From positions 1 through 11,183 of the forward strand of contig JACMIM010000453.1 in the NCBI GenBank assembly GCA_014381165.1: a DNA stretch of 11,183 bases, written 5' to 3'. The notes below the pieces were generated by a model. It was not told the DNA's origin. It saw nothing but the letters and a program-made list of their open reading frames with translations, and ran no database searches. The position numbers were made by a program, and so were the translations under genes. Below are positions 1 to 6,105 of this stretch, in pieces (the stretch's first letter is position 1; each line of letters starts with the position of its first letter). This DNA comes from Roseiflexaceae bacterium. GTDB lineage: Bacteria; Chloroflexota; Chloroflexia; Chloroflexales; Roseiflexaceae.

Positions 1-1482
1 GATCGCCATGGTTTGGGTTGAACCGCCATTGTCGGCCAGCGCGGCCAGTTTAGGGTCGCGGAAGACCGGGTCGTTCTTCTGATCAGGCTTGCTCTTTTCC
101 TTGAAGCAGGTCACATCATTGTAGTAGTTGTCACCGGTAAGCCGACCTGGAAACTGGAAGTTGCCGCCGCTGTCGGTTAGTTCGTTCGAGCAATGCTGCT
201 GGAAGTTGGCAATGCCAGTGGCAGTGTTATTCGAGAACAGCGTGTTGCGCAGGCTGCCGCCGGTATCACTGCTGCTAATCGCCCCGCCGACCCAACCGGC
301 GAAGTTGTTGGCAAAGGTGCTGCTCACAATCTCGAACGGTGTGCTGTGATTGACGATATACAGCGCGCCGCCATTGGCGTTGTAACCTTTGCCAGTGCCC
401 TCGGCGCGGTTGGCCACAAAGGTCGAATTCTCGATTCGCAGTGTGACGGTCTGGGCAAACGAAAGTGCGCCGCCCGAGCCATCGAATGGATCGTTGCTTG
501 ATTTCGCCGTGTTGCCATTGAACAGGCTGCGGCTGATCGCTACGCGCGGGCTGCTGTTGGTGCCGCCGCCGCCGATCGCGCCGCCCTGCGCGCGGTTGCC
601 AGCCACCACGGCGTTATTACTAAAACGGGTTTGCTCGATCACCAGGCTGTTGGTGTTCTCGTAGGTGTTGATGTAAATCGCGCCGCCGGCATTATAGGCC
701 TTGTTGTTTTCGAACACGCTGCCGGTGAGTGTGAAGCTGGCGTTCGCGTCAGTCAGGCCCAGGCCGTCGATGTAGATCGCGCCGCCCAGGCTGTCGGCAG
801 GCGTTTTGCCAAGCGCCGTGTTGTTCGTGAAGCTGGTACTTTCGATCGAGAGCGCGCTTTGCAGCATGTGAATCGCACCGCCAGCGCTATTGACTGCGTC
901 GTTGTCGCGAAAGCTACTATTCTTGATCACCACGCGCCCGCCGATCGAGTAGATCGCGCCGCCGCCGAAATCGTAGGCGTCGCCGTTGAAGCTGGTCAGG
1001 TTGGTGTCATTGTCGCTGAAGGTTACGTTCTCGATCGTCAGGACTTGCGGAAAGCTTTTGCCGTCGAAGCTGTTGTTCACGCTGCGAATCGCGCCGCCAT
1101 TAGCTGCGTCGCCCGCGCCGCTGGCTCGCCCGCCACTGATGGTCAGGTTGCGCAGCGTGAACAGGCTGGCCGTGCGGTCAAAGCTGCGCTGCAAGACCAG
1201 CTGGCGACCATTGCCGCCTAGTGTGATCTTGCCGCCGCCATCCAGCGTAACCGTGTTCTGTAGCTCGATCGTCTCGGCGAAGCTGATCGTGTGTGGGGAG
1301 CTGCCACAGTTGAACGTGATCTCGCCGCCAGAAGCGATGGCCTCTTTCAGCGCGACAAAGCTACAGCTCGCGGGTGTACCACTGCCGATCGTACCGGCGG
1401 CGCGCGCTGGGGTAGCTGGGGCGATCAGGAGTGCCGAACTCAGCAGAAGCAGTGCGGCAAGTGTGGAATGGAATGTTCGCAT
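1..1482 (-). CDS. Secreted parallel beta-helix repeat protein, choice-of-anchor Q type (3' end outside window)
   Basis: Reading from ATG at 1482 to base 1 gives 494 open codons without a stop; the C-terminus lies beyond the window. Residues 1-28 form a Sec signal peptide (MRTFHSTLAALLLLSSALLI, then cleavage after ARA). From about residue 60 onward there are many imperfect repeats with GGAI/GGAIY motifs alternating with SxFxxN/FxNN motifs, each 25-45 residues apart, as in polymorphic-outer-membrane-protein-like right-handed beta-helices. Near residues 475-494 the motif LAALADNGGSTQTMAI matches the signature of proteins annotated 'choice-of-anchor Q domain', which usually precedes a short surface-anchoring tail. 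AAAAGGG lies 4 nt before the ATG and an in-frame TAA is 21 nt upstream, fixing the start. The likely role is a cell-surface or extracellular structural/adhesive protein; no enzymatic motif is visible. Family assignment is strong, function unknown. Confidence 0.88.
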   Translation of the reverse strand, partial: MRTFHSTLAALLLLSSALLIAPATPARAAGTIGSGTPASCSFVALKEAIASGGEITFNCGSSPHTISFAETIELQNTVTLDGGGKITLGGNGRQLVLQRSFDRTASLFTLRNLTISGGRASGAGDAANGGAIRSVNNSFDGKSFPQVLTIENVTFSDNDTNLTSFNGDAYDFGGGAIYSIGGRVVIKNSSFRDNDAVNSAGGAIHMLQSALSIESTSFTNNTALGKTPADSLGGAIYIDGLGLTDANASFTLTGSVFENNKAYNAGGAIYINTYENTNSLVIEQTRFSNNAVVAGNRAQGGAIGGGGTNSSPRVAISRSLFNGNTAKSSNDPFDGSGGALSFAQTVTLRIENSTFVANRAEGTGKGYNANGGALYIVNHSTPFEIVSSTFANNFAGWVGGAISSSDTGGSLRNTLFSNNTATGIANFQQHCSNELTDSGGNFQFPGRLTGDNYYNDVTCFKEKSKPDQKNDPVFRDPKLAALADNGGSTQTMAI

Positions 1483-1824
1483 GAAACCCTTTTCGCTCGA
1501 TTAAACTGTTAGGCATTGCACACAGTGCAGCCTGCCTGTATTCTACCTTGCGCCCCGGTGCATAATGGTAACGCCTTAGTCACAATTTGCATGCGGAAGG
1601 GTGCGACGTATTGTTTCGCACGGCCCGCCGCCCGGCGCGTAAACACGCGGGCTTCGTAACCCCAGCAAGTAGCTTCAGCCGCGCGGTGGCCGACAGAAAG
1701 CATACGCCACAATTCGCACCCGAACAACCGCTTGACAATGCGGCCTGCTCAGTCTACAGTGTACGTACATCCCACGCTTGTATTCCTGCTATATCGATAT
1801 GCTGAGTGCCGAAGGAGTCCCCTC
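1483..1824. other. Divergent intergenic region, no gene supported
   Basis: This 342-bp stretch separates the minus-strand beta-helix gene from the plus-strand pucC unit. It holds one convincing rightward promoter (listed separately at 1732-1760) and a possible leftward -10 (TAGAAT on the minus strand, 1545-1540) without a recognisable -35. The open frames crossing it (minus 1727-1509; plus 1587-1805) lack ribosome binding sites and show no recognisable protein family, so I do not call them genes. Confidence 0.6.
1732..1760 (+). promoter_or_regulatory. Sigma70-type promoter for the small membrane protein-pucC unit
   Basis: TTGACA at 1732-1737 is a perfect -35 hexamer, followed after exactly 17 nt by TACAGT at 1755-1760 (4 of 6 matches to TATAAT). 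Transcription would start near 1767, leaving a leader of roughly 58 nt before the ATG at 1825. A 10-bp perfect palindrome (TGTACGTACA, 1760-1769) overlaps the predicted start and could be an operator. No experimental support. Confidence 0.65.
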
Positions 1825-1962
1825 ATGATTACCATCTGGACATTCATTATGCTTGGTTTAGTGTTGTTGCCCTGTGGTGTGCTTGGGCTGGTTGTGCTTC
1901 AGACCTGGCTCGCGGAGCCAACTACAGCCGAGACCGTCGGAACTGCCGAGCACGAGGCCTGA
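1825..1962 (+). CDS. 45-aa single-span membrane protein upstream of pucC
   Basis: ATG at 1825 is preceded by a near-ideal ribosome binding site (GAAGGAG, 1811-1817, 7 nt before the ATG), which is the main evidence for the gene and for this start; the longer frame back to 1732 would begin inside the promoter. The product is 45 residues: one hydrophobic segment at about residues 2-28 (MITIWTFIMLGLVLLPCGVL followed by GLVVLQTW) and a short acidic, Thr/Glu-rich tail. There is no histidine in the membrane segment, so it is not a bacteriochlorophyll-binding alpha or beta antenna polypeptide of the usual kind. It ends 43 nt before the transporter gene and shares its promoter. I do not recognise a family. 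A role in antenna or reaction-centre assembly is inference from location only. Confidence 0.7.
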   Translation: MITIWTFIMLGLVLLPCGVLGLVVLQTWLAEPTTAETVGTAEHEA

Positions 1963-2005
1963 TAGTGCATAGAACGAAGAATGCTTTGATTTCCACGAGG
2001 TTCCC

Positions 2006-3430
2006 ATGGCTTTTCCCGCAAAGTCACTGACAGCAAGTCGATTAGGCCGCTGGCTTTCTGCGCATTTGGCCGAGCGCCAGCGGCTGGCCTGGTGGCTAGC
2101 TGTGCTGCGGCTTGGGCTGTTTCAGTTTGGTGTGGGCGCGGCGCTGGCCCCGCTGACCGGCGCGCTCAACCGGGCGCTGATTAGCGATTTGGGCGTGCCA
2201 GCGCTTGGCGTTGGCATACTGTTCGCACTGCACTATTTTGTTTCGCCAATCCGGGCGGTGTTTGGCTATAAATCGGATGTGCAGCGCGCGGCTGGGCGCT
2301 GGCGCACGCCATACCTGGTGTTTGGTGCCATGCTAACGTATGGCGGGCTGGCCTGCGCGCCATTCGCCCTGATTCTGCTGGGTCGCCCTGATCGGATGCC
2401 GTTTGCTGTAGCCTATGCTATCTGTCTGGCAATCTTTTTGGCCTACGGCATTGGCATCAATATTGTCGAGACAATCTATCTTGCGCTGGTCAGCGACCTG
2501 ACCCCACCCGAGGAGCGTGGCAAAGTCCTGCCGGTGCTCTGGGTCATGCTGGTGCTTGGCACGATCGCCAGTTCGCTGTTTGTCGGCCAGTTCCTGCTGG
2601 AATACACGCCCTTTCGGTTGATCCGCGTGATGCAGGGCACTGCTGTGCTGTTTGTAGTGCTGACGGCGATCTCGCTTCTGGGTAAAGAGCGCTTGCGCCG
2701 CAACGGCACGGTCGATGGGCCGATCGACTCGGTTGGCGTGCGCTCGACGCTGTGGGCCTCGGTGCGGCAGCTGGCCGGCCACGCACCCTTGCGCAACCTG
2801 TTTCTTGTGCTGTTTCTGGCAACCATGGCCTTTACCACACAGGATGTGCTGCTGGAGCCGTATGGCGGGCAGGTGCTGGGCATGAGCGTGAGCGCGACCA
2901 CGCAGCTGACCGCGCTGTGGGGCGTGGCCATGCTCGGCGCAATTGGCATGGCTGGGCTGTGGCTGTGGCGCGGCCAAGCGGCGCTGCCGCTGCTTGCAGT
3001 AGGCTGCGCGCTTGGCGCGGCGGGCTATGGCGTGGTCAGCCTGGCTGGCAATGGGGCGCAGGTTGGCCTATTTCAAAGCGGCATAGCGCTGATTGGTTTC
3101 GGGCGTGGGTTGTTCCTGGTCGGCAGCATCGCGCTGATTATGGCAGTGACCGAGCGGTCGCATGCTGGGCTGTTCCTTGGGCTGTGGGGTGTCACCCAGG
3201 CGCTCGCGCAGGGCGTCGGCACCATTGGCGGCGGCCTGACGCGCGATCTCGCCCTGTTCCAGACCGGCAGCGTTGTGCTTGGCTACACCACAGTGTTTCT
3301 GGCCGCCACGGTTGTGCTTGTGCTCACGCTTGTGCTGCTCAAAGCGCTACGGCTGGGCCAACAGCTGCGCGATGCTCGGTCGCCCTGGGAAGGGCTGAAA
3401 GACCTGCCCGCCGATCAGTTGCTTTCGTAA
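2006..3430 (+). CDS. pucC: PucC/BCD-family MFS transporter (bacteriochlorophyll antenna assembly)
   Basis: A 474-aa polytopic membrane protein with about 12 hydrophobic segments. It carries hallmarks of the PucC/LhaA/BCD (bacteriochlorophyll delivery) branch of the major facilitator superfamily: an N-terminal LRLGLFQFGVGAA stretch (34-46), LNRALISDLGVP (54-65), RWRTPYLVFGAM (98-109), VSDLTPPEERGKV (162-174), and the very characteristic TTQDVLLEPYGGQVLGM (277-293). In purple and filamentous phototrophs such proteins help assemble light-harvesting complexes, probably handling bacteriochlorophyll in the membrane; the exact substrate is not settled. ATG at 2006 has CGAGG 5 nt upstream. It follows the 45-aa membrane protein after 43 nt and is probably co-transcribed. 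An AT-rich 6-bp hairpin (3436-3449) follows the stop, but is a weak terminator candidate. The symbol denotes family membership; orthology to a particular PucC is not established. Confidence 0.9.
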   Translation: MAFPAKSLTASRLGRWLSAHLAERQRLAWWLAVLRLGLFQFGVGAALAPLTGALNRALISDLGVPALGVGILFALHYFVSPIRAVFGYKSDVQRAAGRWRTPYLVFGAMLTYGGLACAPFALILLGRPDRMPFAVAYAICLAIFLAYGIGINIVETIYLALVSDLTPPEERGKVLPVLWVMLVLGTIASSLFVGQFLLEYTPFRLIRVMQGTAVLFVVLTAISLLGKERLRRNGTVDGPIDSVGVRSTLWASVRQLAGHAPLRNLFLVLFLATMAFTTQDVLLEPYGGQVLGMSVSATTQLTALWGVAMLGAIGMAGLWLWRGQAALPLLAVGCALGAAGYGVVSLAGNGAQVGLFQSGIALIGFGRGLFLVGSIALIMAVTERSHAGLFLGLWGVTQALAQGVGTIGGGLTRDLALFQTGSVVLGYTTVFLAATVVLVLTLVLLKALRLGQQLRDARSPWEGLKDLPADQLLS

Positions 3431-3450
3431 GAAAGAACAATCTATTGTTT

Positions 3451-3611
3451 TAGGACTTACGCAGTTGCCCAAGCGCTTTCGTCTCGCCTGCGGCGGGCAA
3501 GGAAGTAACGAATAATTGTTTCGTTTTTTGGTGCTTGCACCAAAAAACGAAACAAAAAAGATAGATGTTCCATGCTGCCGCAGGCTGAAAGCGCCAACTG
3601 CGCAAGTCCTA
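3451..3611. repeat. MITE-like element with terminal inverted repeats and a central 19-bp hairpin
   Basis: The left end TAGGACTTACGCAGTTG (3451-3467) is repeated inverted at 3595-3611 with one mismatch, and homology continues inward (a GCGCTTTC block and a GCCTGCGG block on both sides). At the centre two perfect complementary 19-nt arms (3516-3534 and 3537-3555) are separated by only TT. There is no coding capacity for a transposase. The TA at both tips would fit a TA-targeting (IS630/Tc1-type) parent, but that is inference. Confidence 0.75.
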
Positions 3612-3651
3612 TTGTGTTTATTGGCGCATTGCCCCAACAAACACGACAAAA

Positions 3652-3704
3652 AGATAGCTAGTTCAGGCTACCGCAGGCTGAAGTCGCCACCTGCGTAAGT
3701 CCTA
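3652..3704. repeat. Third copy of the MITE end, direct repeat of 3559-3611
   Basis: The segment starting GATAG and running through CCGCAGGCTGAA to CTGCGTAAGTCCTA repeats 3559-3611 with scattered differences. It ends 5 bp before the stop codon of the minus-strand NmrA-like gene. This is either a solo end of a second element or a remnant of a partial duplication of the neighbouring MITE-like element. Confidence 0.7.
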
Positions 3705-3708
3705 CGCT

Positions 3709-4572
3709 TTATCGCTTCCAGGTTTCGCGGTAATCCTGCACGTATTGCCGCAGGCTGATCGGTGGGCGACCAAGCAGCTTGGGCAGCTCATCGGTTAGGC
3801 GGGCGGCCAAGCCAAGGCGTGCGGTTGTGTAAATGCCAGCCATCACACCAATAAAATCGAGTGGATGGCCGCGTGCGTTCCAGCGGGCAGCAAAGGCGAG
3901 CAGCGACGGTTTGCGATAGACGATTAAGCGGCCAAGCACCTCGCTCATGATCATTGCAACTTCGCCGTAGGTAAGCGCTTCTGCGCCGGTCAGCTCATAG
4001 GCCTTGTAGTCATGTCCTGCTTCCGCCAGCGCCAAAGCGCCCACCGCCCCGATATCGCGCACGTCGATGAAGCTGGTTCTGCCCTCACCAGCCGGTACAA
4101 AAATCTCGTCGCCGTCGCGAATCTCGTCGCGATGGGTGGTGTCGAGATTCTGCATAAAGAAGCTGGGCCGCAGCATCGTCCAGGGGATGTCGACTTCGCG
4201 CATGGCATCTTCGATCTTGGCGTGCGGCACGATCCGGTTTTTGTCTACACCGATCAGCGAAAGAAAGACGACCTGGCGCACATCCGCCGCTTTCGCCGCG
4301 TGAAGAAATGGCACGATCGAATGCGCCACATCGGAAATCTGCGGCGGCCTGACCAGAAACAGCTTCTCAACACCGGCGAGCGCTGGCGTAAAGCTAGCGG
4401 CGTGCGCGAAGTCCAGCTTGACATAGCTCAGATCGTTGCCAAGCTGCCCGCGCGCCCGCTCGACGTTTTGTGTCGCCGCAGTTATCTCACCAGCGCGACC
4501 ACGCTGGCGCAGTGCTGCAATCACTTCGCGGCCAACATTGCCGGTCGCGCCGGTTACAAGGATGGTTGGCAT
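3709..4572 (-). CDS. NmrA-like NAD(P)-binding (atypical short-chain dehydrogenase) protein
   Basis: A 287-aa soluble protein. The N-terminus MPTILVTGATGNVG carries the GxxGxxG dinucleotide-binding motif (G8, G11, G14) of a Rossmann fold; PHAKIEDAMREVDIPWTMLRPSFFMQN (about 136-162) and FIDVRDIGAVGALAL (about 188-202) are typical of the NmrA/NAD(P)H-azoreductase-like atypical SDR family, which lacks the classical YxxxK pair. Members act as quinone or azo oxidoreductases or as redox-sensing regulators; the sequence does not tell which. Length is normal for the family. ATG at 4572 has GGAG 5 nt upstream. It lies 28 nt downstream of the 58-aa protein gene, suggesting one leftward transcript. Its stop is 5 bp from a MITE end, which may supply the 3' end of the message. 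Confidence 0.88.
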   Translation of the reverse strand: MPTILVTGATGNVGREVIAALRQRGRAGEITAATQNVERARGQLGNDLSYVKLDFAHAASFTPALAGVEKLFLVRPPQISDVAHSIVPFLHAAKAADVRQVVFLSLIGVDKNRIVPHAKIEDAMREVDIPWTMLRPSFFMQNLDTTHRDEIRDGDEIFVPAGEGRTSFIDVRDIGAVGALALAEAGHDYKAYELTGAEALTYGEVAMIMSEVLGRLIVYRKPSLLAFAARWNARGHPLDFIGVMAGIYTTARLGLAARLTDELPKLLGRPPISLRQYVQDYRETWKR

Positions 4573-4600
4573 TGTCGCTCCACATACTGCGCAAGGAACA

Positions 4601-4777
4601 CTACTGCCCTGATGAACTCGACGTTTCGGTTTTCGCCTCGGTAGCTTTGTTACCGGTCGGCTTGCGATCCTGCGCGCCCTCGTACTCCGAACTACTTTCG
4701 GGCTTCGGCTGCTGGTCGTTCTGGGCCGGCACGGGCGGCGTTTGAGCTTGGCCGTGTTTCTTTTGATCGTCGCTCAT
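4601..4777 (-). CDS. 58-aa hydrophilic, probably disordered small protein
   Basis: ATG at 4777 (minus strand) is preceded by a strong ribosome binding site, AAGGAG with 6-nt spacing, and the frame runs 58 codons to TAG at 4601. The sequence starts MSDDQKKHGQAQTPPVPAQN and ends in a Ser-rich ETSSSSGQ. It is dominated by Q, K, E, S, P and T, with no hydrophobic core, signal peptide, cysteine or membrane segment, so intrinsic disorder is likely. I do not recognise a family. It lies 28 nt upstream of the NmrA-like gene on the same strand and is probably its operon partner. The strong Shine-Dalgarno sequence and the position just ahead of a real gene are the evidence that it is real; no function can be given. 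Confidence 0.62.
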   Translation of the reverse strand: MSDDQKKHGQAQTPPVPAQNDQQPKPESSSEYEGAQDRKPTGNKATEAKTETSSSSGQ

Positions 4778-4873
4778 GTACTGCTCCTTCTTCGCTGGGA
4801 TGGTGACACTACGCTAAAGAAAGCGTGGCAAGAATTATACCGCTTTCTTTGAGAAGCTACTTCTGAGGTTGCC

Positions 4874-5539
4874 GTGCGCGAACTTGCGCCCCAGGTTTGG
4901 ATGCTGCCGCTGGTGCCGCCATATGCGATCAATGCCTATCTGCTTGGCGATGTGCTGGTCGATGCTGGTGTGCGCGCGACCACCCCCTGGCTGCTACACC
5001 AACTGCGCGGCCACCAGCTTGGCCTGCATGTACTGACTCACGCCCACCCTGATCACCAAGGCGGCAGCCGGGCGGTCTGCCAGCGCTTCGGCATCCCGTT
5101 GTGGTGTGGCGCACAGGATGCTGTGGCCATGGAGCACGGTGAGGTGCGCGCATTGCTGCCGCCGCTGCTCGCGAATCGGCTCCTCGACCGGCTGATGAGT
5201 GGGCCAGCCCAGCCGCTGGCCCGCCGACTTATGCCCGGCGATCACGTTGGCGATTTTGTGGCGCTGGCCACGCCCGGCCATACGCCTGGACATACCTCGT
5301 TCTGGCGCGAGCGCGACCGCGTGCTGATCCTGGGTGATGTGCTGCGCAACATGGATTCGCTGACCTTGCTGCCCGGCCTGGGCGAGCCATATGCTCGTTT
5401 CACCTGCGATATCGCGCAGAACCGCGCCTCGATCCGTCTGGTCGCCGCGCTTCGCCCCAAGCTCATCTGCTTTGGTCACGGCCCGCCGCTGCACGATCCG
5501 GACGCCATTGCCGTGTTCGCAGCCGGGCTGCCCGTGTAG
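4874..5539 (+). CDS. Metallo-beta-lactamase-fold hydrolase
   Basis: A 221-aa MBL-fold protein. The metal-site residues are complete: THAHPDHQGG gives H56, H58, D60, H61 (HxHxDH); ATPGHTPGH gives H136; LILGDVLRN gives D155; CFGHGPP gives H202. This matches a dinuclear zinc (or iron) hydrolase of the glyoxalase II/MBL superfamily. Substrate cannot be assigned from the sequence; small single-domain members include thioesterases, lactonases and phosphodiesterases. The start is GTG at 4874, with GAGG at 4865-4868, 5 nt upstream; no in-frame ATG is better placed. It is transcribed alone, divergent from the 58-aa gene across a 96-bp gap, and is followed 37 bp later by a strong GC-rich hairpin repeat that may terminate the transcript. 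Confidence 0.9.
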   Translation: MRELAPQVWMLPLVPPYAINAYLLGDVLVDAGVRATTPWLLHQLRGHQLGLHVLTHAHPDHQGGSRAVCQRFGIPLWCGAQDAVAMEHGEVRALLPPLLANRLLDRLMSGPAQPLARRLMPGDHVGDFVALATPGHTPGHTSFWRERDRVLILGDVLRNMDSLTLLPGLGEPYARFTCDIAQNRASIRLVAALRPKLICFGHGPPLHDPDAIAVFAAGLPV

Positions 5540-5576
5540 TGTGCCTGATCCGCTCAGTACGAACGTGCGTAGCACA

Positions 5577-5614
5577 AAGCGGGGGTTTGGGGCGCAGCCC
5601 CCAAACCCTCGCTT
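5577..5614. repeat. GC-rich palindromic dispersed repeat
   Basis: AAGCG and GGGTTTGGGG (5583-5592) pair with CCCCAAACCC (5599-5608) and CGCTT around a short CGCAGC loop, making a long hairpin. A degenerate relative is present at 8207-8230 inside the end of the adenosine kinase gene, so it is dispersed. Its place downstream of the MBL gene would allow it to act as a 3'-end hairpin, though no T-run follows. Confidence 0.7.
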
Positions 5615-5625
5615 CTTATTTCACG

Positions 5626-5826
5626 ACTCACCTTACGCGCCGACCCACGCGGACGTTGGCTGCATTGTGTGCAGGTAATGAAAGCAATGCATTCGTGGCG
5701 GGCGAACACGAGCGAGCAGGCGAACACGAGGTTCGCCCCTACGCCGCGCATCCATCGTTGTAGAACCTCGTGTTCGCCCGCAGCGTGCTAGTGAGACCAG
5801 TGCTACGTGTTCTGCGTAAGGTGAGT
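5626..5826. repeat. Possible MITE bounded by 13-bp inverted repeats, containing a REP-like palindrome
   Basis: ACTCACCTTACGC (5626-5638) recurs inverted as GCGTAAGGTGAGT (5814-5826). Within it, GGCGAACACGAGGTTC (5719-5734) pairs perfectly with its complement at 5763-5778, and a partial third copy (GGGCGAACACGAG) lies at about 5700-5712. No gene is supported anywhere between 5540 and 5838. The 201-bp size and terminal repeats fit a non-autonomous element; the nested palindrome could be a separate REP. Confidence 0.55.
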
Positions 5827-5838
5827 TCACAAATCCGA

Positions 5839-5888
5839 TATAATTGCTATAGTGGGTGTTTGCAGGCCAAAGCAAGCTATGCTACTAT
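5839..5888 (+). promoter_or_regulatory. Candidate promoter(s) for the SAM-cycle operon
   Basis: Two weak candidates lie just before the riboswitch. A perfect TATAAT (5839-5844) has no recognisable -35. TTGCAG (5860-5865) is followed after 17 nt by TACTAT (5883-5888), which would start transcription near 5895, about 20 nt before the riboswitch P1 stem. The second is better placed, but both are tentative. Confidence 0.45.
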
Positions 5889-5912
5889 AGCGCAGACAGA
5901 AAAGTAAAAGAA

Positions 5913-6048
5913 TACTCATCACGAGGGGTGGAGGGACTGGCCCGTTGAAGCCCGGCAACCACCAAGATTACAGATTGGCTCGTTCGAATCTGTAATTGGA
6001 ACGGTGCCAATTCCTGCAGGTGGCGTGCGGCTACCTGACAGATGAGAG
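5913..6048 (+). ncRNA. SAM-I (S-box) riboswitch aptamer
   Basis: The conserved SAM-I core is present in order. P1 5' strand CTCATC (5915-5920) pairs with GATGAG (6041-6046). Next come ACGAGGGGTGGAGGGACTGG and CCCGTTGAAGCCCGGCAACC, which hold the GGAGGGACUGGCCC and CCGGCAACC consensus blocks (P2 and kink-turn). A P3 hairpin follows with perfect 10-bp arms (5967-5976 with 5987-5996), then GGTGCCAATTCCTGCAG (6003-6019), the J3/4-P4 consensus. It should bind SAM and repress the downstream operon by transcription attenuation; the following terminator and alternative pairing are visible. Recognised directly from the consensus. Confidence 0.96.
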
Positions 6049-6065
6049 GGCGCGATACCAAGAAT

Positions 6066-6092
6066 GCCTCTCGCCGCGCGAGTGGCTTTTTT
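6066..6092 (+). terminator. Riboswitch-controlled intrinsic terminator
   Basis: GCC-T-CTCGC (6066-6074), loop CGC, then GCGAG-T-GGC (6078-6086) form a stem with a single T-T mismatch, followed directly by TTTTTT (6087-6092). The 5' side (CCTCTC, 6067-6072) is complementary to GAGAGG (6044-6049), which overlaps the 3' strand of riboswitch P1. SAM binding, by keeping P1 closed, would free the terminator; without SAM the antiterminator pairing would let transcription continue. Confidence 0.9.
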
Positions 6093-6105
6093 ATTGGCTC
6101 TGCAT

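Noticed and set aside
631..1221. 196-aa plus-strand open frame
   Set aside because: It is antisense to the repeat-rich beta-helix gene, has no ribosome binding site, and its Val/Ala/Arg-rich text mirrors the codons of the opposite strand.
1..1482. Autotransporter or Chlamydia-type outer-membrane protein
   Set aside because: The GGAI/FxxN repeats resemble Pmp proteins, but the ADNGGSTQT motif fits the choice-of-anchor Q group, and Chloroflexota do not carry a classical beta-barrel autotransporter; the C-terminus is outside the window in any case.
1732..1962. 76-aa frame with a TTG start at 1732
   Set aside because: The TTG is the -35 hexamer itself; the internal ATG at 1825 with its own strong ribosome binding site is the credible start.
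2333..2977. 214-aa minus-strand open frame within pucC
   Set aside because: Gln/His/Arg-rich translation without a family, lying opposite highly recognisable PucC motifs.
3516..3555. Central hairpin of the MITE as an intrinsic terminator
   Set aside because: For either strand the T-run precedes the GC core and an A-run follows it, the wrong order for a canonical terminator.
4012..4644. 210-aa plus-strand open frame opposite the NmrA-like gene
   Set aside because: Antisense shadow in a GC-rich gene; the minus-strand protein has a clear Rossmann motif and ribosome binding site.
6064..6105. ATG at 6064 as the start of the MetE-like gene
   Set aside because: It lies within the riboswitch terminator stem and would add 14 residues unlike the family N-terminus; ATG 6106 fits better.
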